The position numbers and the translations under genes are program-made. From the NCBI GenBank assembly GCA_023266845.1, contig JAHFPH010000007.1, forward strand, positions 1 through 48,409: a stretch of DNA of 48,409 nucleotides, read 5' to 3'. This DNA comes from Rhodospirillaceae bacterium (GTDB taxonomy: Bacteria; Pseudomonadota; Alphaproteobacteria; JAEULC01). Shown here one piece after another: positions 40,857-48,409 of this stretch (its first letter is position 1; the number at the start of each line of letters is the position of its first letter). The notes beneath the pieces were generated by a model that was not told where the DNA came from, made no database searches, and saw only the letters and a list, made by a program, of their open reading frames with translations.

Positions 40857-41528
40857 ATGACGCATCGCTTCTGGCTTATGCTGAACCAGTCCTGGAAAGA
40901 CGCGGTCGAATGGGATCATCCCAAAATGGAGATCGAGCAAGTAGTCTGCCCTGAAAACCCTGGTCACCGTCGAAGCGGGCGTCGGCTGACTGATCTTTCG
41001 GTGATACTTCCATCAAAACATGCCGCAGACGTCGTCTGGACATGGCAAAGCGAACTTCTAGTTCAGGACCATGTGCTGGTCTTCATACGCGAAAATGACT
41101 TAACGGGGCTCACCGCCAAAGAGGTCAGCGCCCGCATTCAACGCACCTCCACTTTGACGCCGCCGCGACTTTGGGAAATTCAAGTCACGGGGTGGGGAGG
41201 CATGGCGCCCGACGCTGGCATCGATATCGTCCAATCCTGCCCCACCTGCCAATACCGCGAATATTCAATCGCCAACCCGTCAAGAGTCATCGATCCGCGC
41301 CAATGGGATGGTAGCGATTTCTTTATGGTCTGGCCCCTTCCCCGCTTTGTCTTTCTCAGTGACCGTGCCGCAAGACTGCTTCGGGATTCGCGGTTTACGG
41401 GGATGAGGATTATTCCGGCGGAGGAACTGCCGATTAAACCAGGCGGAACGGTAAGCCCCGGCCTGTTGTCAAGGTGGATGCCACGAGAGAGAGCTGAAGC
41501 ATTGGGAGGGCCGTTGGGGATTGCATAG
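40857..41528 (+). CDS. SitI6-like (double-CXXCG type) immunity protein
   Basis: 223 residues, ATG 40857, four bases after the toxin stop and behind GGAGA. It resembles the Myxococcus double-CXXCG immunity family that partners the TIGR02269 toxins: an N-terminal FWLMLNQSWKDAVEWDHPKM, a first Cys motif that has degenerated (VVCPENPGHRRSG), a central region, a second motif SCPTCQYREYS, and the C-terminal DFFMVWPLPRFVFLSDRAAR and GMRIIPAEELP blocks. It should bind and neutralise the toxin in the cytoplasm. Composition is A/T-richer than surrounding genes, matching the toxin module. Confidence 0.7.
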   Translation: MTHRFWLMLNQSWKDAVEWDHPKMEIEQVVCPENPGHRRSGRRLTDLSVILPSKHAADVVWTWQSELLVQDHVLVFIRENDLTGLTAKEVSARIQRTSTLTPPRLWEIQVTGWGGMAPDAGIDIVQSCPTCQYREYSIANPSRVIDPRQWDGSDFFMVWPLPRFVFLSDRAARLLRDSRFTGMRIIPAEELPIKPGGTVSPGLLSRWMPRERAEALGGPLGIA

Positions 41529-41625
41529 TCGCTTGCCGACCGGAATACCGTCCTGCCTGGTCGCGCATCCTCCCCGCCATGCGTCACAAGCATTTGAACC
41601 ATCGCGGTTTTTCTGGATTATCCCG

Positions 41626-41653
41626 TTGACTTGCGGGGAATCGCTCCTATATT
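41626..41653 (+). promoter_or_regulatory. Sigma-70 promoter of rhlE
   Basis: TTGACT (41626-41631), 16-base spacer, TATATT (41648-41653), in the only clear intergenic gap before rhlE. It predicts an untranslated leader of about 70 bases. Confidence 0.65.
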
Positions 41654-41688
41654 CCGCCTCGCTACCCCCTGTAAAACCACAAAGGAAA

Positions 41689-41709
41689 CGGCCCCCGGAA
41701 ACCGGGCCG
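41689..41709 (+). promoter_or_regulatory. Hairpin in the rhlE leader
   Basis: CGG-CC-CCCGG, loop AAA, CCGGG-CCG: an eight-pair GC stem with a two-base bulge, followed by GTTTAGC. It lies between a purine tract AAAGGAAAC and the start codon, which has no obvious ribosome binding site of its own. It may control rhlE translation or elongation, for example in the cold. Confidence 0.35.
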
Positions 41710-41727
41710 GTTTAGCGTAACTACCTG

Positions 41728-43434
<1,707 letters not shown>

Positions 43435-43501
43435 TCCACGCGCTTTCCGGGCCGCGAGGCCCGTCGTACACTAGCGCACGCCGATCCGACGGAGCGCCGA
43501 C

Positions 43502-43744
43502 ATGCAGACCATCTTCATCATGGTGAAGTGCGAGCTGGGCAAGGCCTATGCCGTGGCCGACAAGGCCGTGGAAACGGTCGAGCGCATCTCCGAGGTCTAT
43601 TCGACCTCCGGCCAGTACGACCTGCTGATGAAATGCTACCTGCAGGACGGCGACGATATCGGGCATTTCGTCACCCAGCACGTGCAGACCATCCCCGGCG
43701 TGAAGGACACCTTCACGCTCATCACCTTCAAGGCGTTTTCTTGA
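43502..43744 (+). CDS. Stand-alone Lrp/AsnC effector (RAM) domain protein
   Basis: 80 residues, ATG 43502. The whole protein is the alpha-beta RAM fold of Lrp/AsnC regulators (IFIMVKCELGKAYAVADKAV, EVYSTSGQYDLLMKCYLQDG, HVQTIPGVKDTFTLITF) without a helix-turn-helix. Such proteins bind amino acids or related ligands and may join Lrp oligomers. It sits ten bases before the MoxR gene. Confidence 0.9.
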   Translation: MQTIFIMVKCELGKAYAVADKAVETVERISEVYSTSGQYDLLMKCYLQDGDDIGHFVTQHVQTIPGVKDTFTLITFKAFS

Positions 43745-43754
43745 GGCGCGAGCG

Positions 43755-44705
43755 ATGACCGCGAAGCTGTCCACCGCGCCCAAGCGCCTGCCCATCCCCG
43801 CCACGGTCGATGAAACCCTGGCGCTGCTGAAGCGCGGCGACTATATCGCCGAGCGCAGCCTGGCCACGGCGTTGACCTTGGCGCTGAAACTCGGCCGGCC
43901 CCTGTTCGTCGAGGGCGAGGCCGGCGTCGGCAAGACCGAGATCGCCAAGGTGCTGTCCAAGACCCTGGGCCGCACGCTGATCCGCCTGCAATGTTACGAG
44001 GGTCTGGACGTCGCCTCGGCGGTCTATGAATGGGACTACGCGCGCCAGATGGTCGAGATTCGCCTGGCCGAGGCCGGCGGCGCCGCGCGCGAGGCGATCG
44101 AGGAGTCGATTTTCTCCGAGCGCTTCCTGATCAAGCGCCCGTTGCTGCGCGCGCTCGAGCCCGACCTGGCCGGCGCGCCCGTGCTGCTGATCGACGAGGT
44201 TGACCGCGCCGACGAGCCGTTCGAGGCGTTCCTCTTGGAAATCCTGTCGGACTTCCAGGTGACGATCCCCGAAATCGGCGTGGTCAAGGCGCCCGAGCCG
44301 CCGATCGTGATCATCACCTCCAACCGCACGCGCGAAATCCACGACGCGCTGAAACGCCGCTGCTTCTATCACTGGGTCGACTACCCCACGGCGGAGCGCG
44401 AGCTCGATATCCTGAAAGTGAAGGCGCCTGATGCGCCCGCCGCGCTGACGCACGAGGTCGTCGGCTTCGTGCACAAGCTGCGCGAAATGGAGCTGTTCAA
44501 GCTGCCGGGCGTGGCCGAAACCATCGACTGGACCCACGCGCTGATGCAACTCGACGTGCTGGCGCTCGATCCGCGCGCCATCGACGATACGCTGGGCGTG
44601 TTGTTGAAATACCAGGACGACATCGCCAAGGTTCAGGGCAGCGAGGCCAACCGGCTGTTGGTCCAGGTCAAGGCCGAGCTCGCCGCCGCCGGCCGTCAGC
44701 GCTGA
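43755..44705 (+). CDS. coxD: MoxR-family AAA+ ATPase, CoxD-like
   Basis: 316 residues, ATG 43755. Walker A GEAGVGKTE, Walker B VLLIDEVDRAD, sensor 1 IITSNRTREIHDALKRRC and the MoxR insert are present; length and sequence fit CoxD. In carboxydotrophs CoxD is a chaperone-like ATPase needed for the [CuSMoO2] site of CO dehydrogenase. Followed by a CoxE-like VWA protein, its usual partner. General MoxR roles are the alternative. Confidence 0.85.
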   Translation: MTAKLSTAPKRLPIPATVDETLALLKRGDYIAERSLATALTLALKLGRPLFVEGEAGVGKTEIAKVLSKTLGRTLIRLQCYEGLDVASAVYEWDYARQMVEIRLAEAGGAAREAIEESIFSERFLIKRPLLRALEPDLAGAPVLLIDEVDRADEPFEAFLLEILSDFQVTIPEIGVVKAPEPPIVIITSNRTREIHDALKRRCFYHWVDYPTAERELDILKVKAPDAPAALTHEVVGFVHKLREMELFKLPGVAETIDWTHALMQLDVLALDPRAIDDTLGVLLKYQDDIAKVQGSEANRLLVQVKAELAAAGRQR

Positions 44706-44715
44706 CGGCGTTTCC

Positions 44716-45945
44716 ATGCGGACCGCGCCGACCGCATCCAAGCCGGGCCGTCTGGTGGAAAACGTGATGCATTTCGCGCGCGCGCTGCGCGGCGCGGGCG
44801 TGGCCGTGGGGCCGGGCCGCGTGCTGGACGCGGTAGCCGCGCTCGGCGCCATCGGCGTCACCAACAAGGCCGATTTCTATTGGACGCTGCATGCCGTGTT
44901 CGTCAGTCGCCGCGCCGACCGCGAGGTGTTCGATCAGGCCTTCCACCTGTTCTGGCGCAACCCCGAATTGCTGCAAAAGATGCTGTCGCTGGTGCTGCCG
45001 AGCATCGAGGGCGCGGAACGGACCGAGGCGAAAGAGATCAACCGCCGCTTGGCCGATGCGCTGGGCAGAAACGACCGCATGGCCGAGCGGAACGAAGAGG
45101 CCGAAGAGAAGGTCGAGATCGACGCGACCCTCACCTGGTCCGACCGCGAGCTGTTCCAGACCATGGATTTCGAGCAGATGTCGGCCGAGGAGTTCGAACG
45201 CGCGAAGCGCGCGGTCTCGCGGCTGGTATTGCCGCTGGCGGAAATCCGCACGCGGCGCTTCAAGCCCGATACGCGCGGTCATCGCGCCGATCTGCGCGCC
45301 AGCTTGCGCGCGTCCCTTCGCGCGGGCGGCGGGATCATTTCGCTGCGTTTCAAGCGCCGCCGCACCCGCCCGCCGCCCCTGGTGGTGCTGTGCGACATTT
45401 CCGGCTCGATGAGCAAATATTCGCGCCTGCTGCTGCATTTCATGCATGCGCTCGCGAACGACCGCGACCGCGTGTCGTGTTTCCTGTTCGGCACGCAGCT
45501 CAGCAACGTCACGCGCGATCTGCGCCACCGGGACGTGGACGTGGCGCTGGACAAGGTTTCCGAGCATGTGACCGACTGGTCGGGCGGCACGCGCATCGGC
45601 GCCTGCCTGGCGGAATTCAACCGCCGCTGGTCGCGCCGCGTGCTGGCCCAGGGCGCGGTGGTGCTGTTTCTGAGCGACGGCTTGGACCGCGACGCGGGCA
45701 CCGGCCTGGGGCGCGAGATGGAGCGGCTGCATAAATCCTGCCGGCGCCTCATCTGGCTGAACCCCCTGTTGCGCTACGACCGGTTCCAACCCAAATCCAT
45801 GGGCATCAGGGCTATACTGCCGCATGTCGACGAGTTCCGGCCGGCGCACAGCCTGGAATCGCTGGCGCAACTCGTGGCGGCGTTGAACGGCCCGGCGCCG
45901 ATGCACGGCGCCGACATGGCGCGATGGCGGGAGATGGCGGCATGA
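44716..45945 (+). CDS. coxE: VWA domain protein, CoxE-like
   Basis: 409 residues, ATG 44716. An N-terminal helical region (1-215), then a von Willebrand A domain with the MIDAS motif DISGSMSKYSR, WSGGTRIG and LFLSDGLDRD. An Arg-rich stretch (RFKRRRTRPPP) precedes it. This is the CoxE family that works with the MoxR ATPase CoxD in copper insertion into Mo-Cu CO dehydrogenase. Stop overlaps the next start (ATGA). Confidence 0.87.
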   Translation: MRTAPTASKPGRLVENVMHFARALRGAGVAVGPGRVLDAVAALGAIGVTNKADFYWTLHAVFVSRRADREVFDQAFHLFWRNPELLQKMLSLVLPSIEGAERTEAKEINRRLADALGRNDRMAERNEEAEEKVEIDATLTWSDRELFQTMDFEQMSAEEFERAKRAVSRLVLPLAEIRTRRFKPDTRGHRADLRASLRASLRAGGGIISLRFKRRRTRPPPLVVLCDISGSMSKYSRLLLHFMHALANDRDRVSCFLFGTQLSNVTRDLRHRDVDVALDKVSEHVTDWSGGTRIGACLAEFNRRWSRRVLAQGAVVLFLSDGLDRDAGTGLGREMERLHKSCRRLIWLNPLLRYDRFQPKSMGIRAILPHVDEFRPAHSLESLAQLVAALNGPAPMHGADMARWREMAA

Positions 45946-46265
45946 GCGCGATACAGGAAGACGTTCTGGGCGAGGCCGCGCGCTGGCTCAAATCCGGCAA
46001 GGGCGTGGCGCTGGCGACCGTGGTCAGCACCTGGGGCTCGTCGCCCCGACCCGTGGGCAGCCAGTTGGCGGTGGACGATGCGGGCGCCATGACCGGCTCG
46101 GTCTCGGGCGGCTGCATCGAAGGCGCCGTCGTGAAAGAGGCGCTGGCCGCCATCGCCGACGGCAAGCCGCGGCTGCTCGATTTCGGCGTCAGCAACGAAC
46201 AGGCCTGGGACGTGGGCCTGGCCTGCGGCGGCAAGGTGCAGGTCTATGTCGAGAAGCTGGGATAG
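45942..46265 (+). CDS. XdhC/CoxI-type protein, N-terminal half (split form)
   Basis: 107 residues, ATG 45942, overlapping the coxE-like stop by four bases. Motifs of XdhC N-terminal domain: ALATVVSTWGSSPRPVGSQL, GSVSGGCIEGAV and GLACGGKVQVYVEKL. XdhC proteins bind molybdenum cofactor and help insert the sulfurated form into xanthine-dehydrogenase-family enzymes. Here the domain is a separate gene from the Rossmann half that follows three bases later. Confidence 0.88.
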   Translation: MSAIQEDVLGEAARWLKSGKGVALATVVSTWGSSPRPVGSQLAVDDAGAMTGSVSGGCIEGAVVKEALAAIADGKPRLLDFGVSNEQAWDVGLACGGKVQVYVEKLG

Positions 46266-46268
46266 CGC

Positions 46269-46973
46269 ATGAAGCGCGCCACGCTAGACGCGCTCATCGA
46301 CGCGCGGCGCAAGGGAAGCCCTTGCGCGCTGGTGCGCGACCTTAAAGGCGGCGCGGAGGCGATCGTGCTCGCCGACGGCGTGGCTGGCGACTTGGCGCTT
46401 GCGCCCGCGGTCAAGGAAACGGTGCTGAAATCGATCGCCGCGGACAAATCCGGGCGTCTGGACGAACCGAACGGGCAGATTTTTGTCCAGGTGTTCAATC
46501 CACCGGTGCGGCTGATCGTCGTCGGCGCGGTGCATATCGCGCAGGCCCTGGCGCCGATGGCGGCACTGGCGGGTTATGGGGTGACAGTCATAGATCCGCG
46601 CCGCGCCTTCGCCACCGACCAGCGCTTTCCCGGCGTGACCCTGATCCAGGAATGGCCCGATGACGGCCTGGAAGGGTTGAAGCCCGACCGCCGCACCGCC
46701 GTGGTGACTCTCACCCACGATCCCAAGCTCGACGACGCCGCGCTCAGCGTCGCGCTGAAGCAGGATTGTTTCTACATCGGCTCGCTCGGCAGCAAGAAGA
46801 CGCATGCCGCGCGGCTGAGCCGCCTGAAACGCATGGGCTTCTCAGAGGCCGAGCTCGTGCGCATCCACGGGCCGGTCGGCCTGGGCATCGGCGCGTCGAC
46901 CCCGGCTGAGATCGCCGTCGCCATCCTGGCGCAGATCACCCAGGTGCGGCGGCAAAAAGCGAACGGCGCATGA
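46269..46973 (+). CDS. XdhC family protein, C-terminal Rossmann half (CoxF-like)
   Basis: 234 residues, ATG 46269. Residues about 75-225 are the XdhC Rossmann domain: RLIVVGAVHIAQALAPMA, GYGVTVIDPRRAFAT, AVVTLTHDPKLDDAAL, YIGSLGSKKTHAARL and IHGPVGLGIGASTPAEIAVA. It should act with the split N-terminal half in cofactor sulfuration and insertion. The stop overlaps the next start (ATGA). Confidence 0.88.
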   Translation: MKRATLDALIDARRKGSPCALVRDLKGGAEAIVLADGVAGDLALAPAVKETVLKSIAADKSGRLDEPNGQIFVQVFNPPVRLIVVGAVHIAQALAPMAALAGYGVTVIDPRRAFATDQRFPGVTLIQEWPDDGLEGLKPDRRTAVVTLTHDPKLDDAALSVALKQDCFYIGSLGSKKTHAARLSRLKRMGFSEAELVRIHGPVGLGIGASTPAEIAVAILAQITQVRRQKANGA

Positions 46974-48409
46974 AATTCGGCGAATTGCCGTTGGATCAGG
47001 CCGAAGGCGCCGTTCTGGCGCATAGCATCCGCACGAAAGCGGTCTCGCTAAAGAAAGGTCGCGTTCTATCGCGCGCCGACCTGGACAAGCTCGGCGCCGC
47101 CGGCGTCGTGCAAGTCACGGCCGCGAAGCTGGAGCCGGGCGATCTTGGCGAGGACGCCGCCGCCCAGCGCATCGCCGCCGCCCTGGGCGCGGAGAATTTC
47201 CGCGCCGGCCAGGCCTTCACCGGGCGCTGCAATCTGTATGCGACCGCCCGCGGCGTGCTGGTGCTGGATCGGCGGCGTCTCGATGCGCTGAACCTGATCG
47301 ACGAGGCGCTGACGGTAGCGACCCTGCCGGAATTCGCCGTCGTCGAGCCGAAGCAGATGATCGCCACCATAAAGGTCATTCCCTACGCCGCGCCCGAAGC
47401 CGCGGTCGCGCGCTGCGAACAGGCCGCGCGCGCCGGTACGGGTCCCTTGCTGCGCGTCGCCGCGTTCAAACCCAAGAGCGCGGCGCTGATCCAGACGATG
47501 CTGCCCGGAATGAAGAGCGCGGTGCTGGACAATACCGTTGCGGTCACGCGGCAGCGGATGGAAAGCCTGGGCGGCACGCTCAAGATCGAGACGCGCTGCG
47601 CGCACGACGCGCCCTCGCTGGCCGCCGAAATCGCAGCGCGAAAAACCGGCGCGGAAATCCTGTTGATTTCCGGCGCCTCGGCGATCTCGGACCGGCGCGA
47701 CGTGATCCCGGCCGCCATCGAGCGCGCCGGTGGGCGCGTGATCCATTTGGGGATGCCGGTCGATCCCGGCAACCTGATCCTCATGGGTGAATTGGGCGGC
47801 CGGCCGGTCCTGGGCCTGCCGGGCTGTGCGCGCTCGCCGCGCCTCAACGGCTTCGACTGGGTGCTGCAGCGCCTGATGGCCGATGTGCCGGTCGCGCGCG
47901 AGGACATCATGCGCATGGGCGCGGGCGGGCTGCTGATGGAAATTCCCGCGCGCCCCCTGCCCCGCGCCGAGATCGACGCGCAGAAGGCGGAGCCGCCGCG
48001 CAGCCCCCGCATCGCCGCCATCGTTCTTGCCGCCGGGTTGGCGCGGCGGATGGGCAGCAACAAGCTCTTGGCGCCGATCGACGGCGTGCCGATGATCGCG
48101 CGCGCGGTGGACGCGGCGCTGGCCTCTGCCGCGCGGCCGGTCGTGGTCGTCACCGGCAACGAAGCCCAGCGCGTGAAGGACGCGCTTGCGGGCCGCGACG
48201 TGATTTTCGCGCACAACCCAGACTTCGCCGAGGGTTTAAGCGCGTCCGTCAAGCGCGGCATCGCCGCCCTGCCTCAGGATTGCGACGGCGCGCTGGTCTG
48301 CCTGGGCGACATGCCGCGCGTGACCGCTGGCGATCTGAACCGCCTGATCGGCGCGTTCAACCCAGTCGAGGGGCGCGCGATCTGCGTGCCGGTGCGCGAA
48401 GGCAAGCGC
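46970..48409 (+). CDS. MoeA-like/MobA-like fusion for molybdenum cofactor, 3' truncated
   Basis: 480 codons from ATG 46970, open at the window end. Residues about 1-165 form an N-terminal domain (MKFGELPLDQAEGAVLAHSI). About 170-330 is a MoCF/MoeA-type molybdopterin-binding domain (LLISGASAISDRRDVIPAAI, PVLGLPGCARSP). From about 346 a nucleotidyltransferase domain begins: AAIVLAAGLARRMGSNKLL, then VCLGDMPRVTAGDLNRLI. The fusion fits MocA-type cytidylyltransferase activity that makes molybdopterin cytosine dinucleotide, the cofactor form of CO dehydrogenase and xanthine-dehydrogenase-family enzymes. The neighbouring CoxD/E and XdhC genes agree. Confidence 0.87.
   Translation, partial: MKFGELPLDQAEGAVLAHSIRTKAVSLKKGRVLSRADLDKLGAAGVVQVTAAKLEPGDLGEDAAAQRIAAALGAENFRAGQAFTGRCNLYATARGVLVLDRRRLDALNLIDEALTVATLPEFAVVEPKQMIATIKVIPYAAPEAAVARCEQAARAGTGPLLRVAAFKPKSAALIQTMLPGMKSAVLDNTVAVTRQRMESLGGTLKIETRCAHDAPSLAAEIAARKTGAEILLISGASAISDRRDVIPAAIERAGGRVIHLGMPVDPGNLILMGELGGRPVLGLPGCARSPRLNGFDWVLQRLMADVPVAREDIMRMGAGGLLMEIPARPLPRAEIDAQKAEPPRSPRIAAIVLAAGLARRMGSNKLLAPIDGVPMIARAVDAALASAARPVVVVTGNEAQRVKDALAGRDVIFAHNPDFAEGLSASVKRGIAALPQDCDGALVCLGDMPRVTAGDLNRLIGAFNPVEGRAICVPVREGKR

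Overview
The window is high-GC DNA (about two thirds G+C by eye) with dense, often overlapping genes. It looks like an aerobic, metabolically versatile alphaproteobacterium. The support is a soxXYZAB thiosulfate-oxidation cluster, CoxD/CoxE/XdhC-type molybdenum-hydroxylase maturation genes, a tetrahydrofolate/corrinoid C1 operon, an NdvB-like GH17-GT2 glucan synthase, and an EcfG-type (GGAAC-N17-CGTT) promoter. Affiliation near Rhodospirillales is an inference; there is no rRNA or tRNA here to fix it.

Layout. 1-3.3 kb (minus strand): a truncated secreted TPR protein, a GT2 glycosyltransferase, an unknown small protein and malonyl-CoA decarboxylase. 3.4-4.7 kb: a secreted caspase-like protein with a C-terminal WSC domain. 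4.8-10.0 kb: soxX-Y-Z-A-B and a CcdA/SoxV-like membrane protein on plus, then a convergent SoxW-like thioredoxin; soxCD is not present. 10.0-13.2 kb: a long intergenic region with stress-type promoters, then the GH17-GT2 glucan synthase. 13.2-14.2 kb: a lower-GC patch with an MltR-like gene and a possible small head-to-head ORF. 14.4-15.9 kb: amtB behind a near-perfect sigma-54 promoter, ended by a strong terminator.

16-24.3 kb (mostly minus strand): a degenerate HtrA-like protein, a second caspase-like protein with an SH3-type tail, a RibB fused to a dead GTP cyclohydrolase II domain, a HicB-like antitoxin with a frameshifted hicA, an MBL hydrolase on plus, and a polyprenyl-sugar set (GtrA, DPM-like GT2, GT-C membrane protein) with a palindromic repeat in it. 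24.4-26.5 kb: asnB and a DUF1289 protein.

26.7-32.8 kb: a seven-gene C1 operon. It has a corrinoid protein, a DUF1638 protein, a 'virulence factor' domain protein, an MTHFR C-terminal-type Cys-rich protein, MTHFR, a methyl-THF:corrinoid methyltransferase and a RamA-like Fe-S corrinoid activator. The logic is transfer of methyl groups from an unseen methylated substrate through a corrinoid to tetrahydrofolate, followed by oxidation. The substrate-specific (MttB/MtgB-like) methyltransferase is not in the window.

32.8-39.6 kb: many small exported proteins, including two pairs of tandem paralogues and a repeat-bearing protein, with argC between them, then a creatininase-family protein and a secreted HExxH metalloprotease on minus. 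39.8-41.5 kb: a polymorphic-toxin-like protein with a compositionally distinct C-terminal HHxxPQ module, followed by a cognate immunity-like protein. This resembles the Myxococcus SitA6/SitI6 type and is the best candidate for an unusual system here. 41.7-43.4 kb: DEAD-box helicase RhlE. 43.5-48.4 kb: a stand-alone Lrp/AsnC effector domain, a MoxR ATPase (CoxD-like), a VWA protein (CoxE-like), a split XdhC pair and a MoeA-like/MobA-like fusion running off the end. These are accessory genes for inserting molybdopterin-cytosine cofactor into a CO dehydrogenase or xanthine-dehydrogenase-family enzyme that must lie outside the window.
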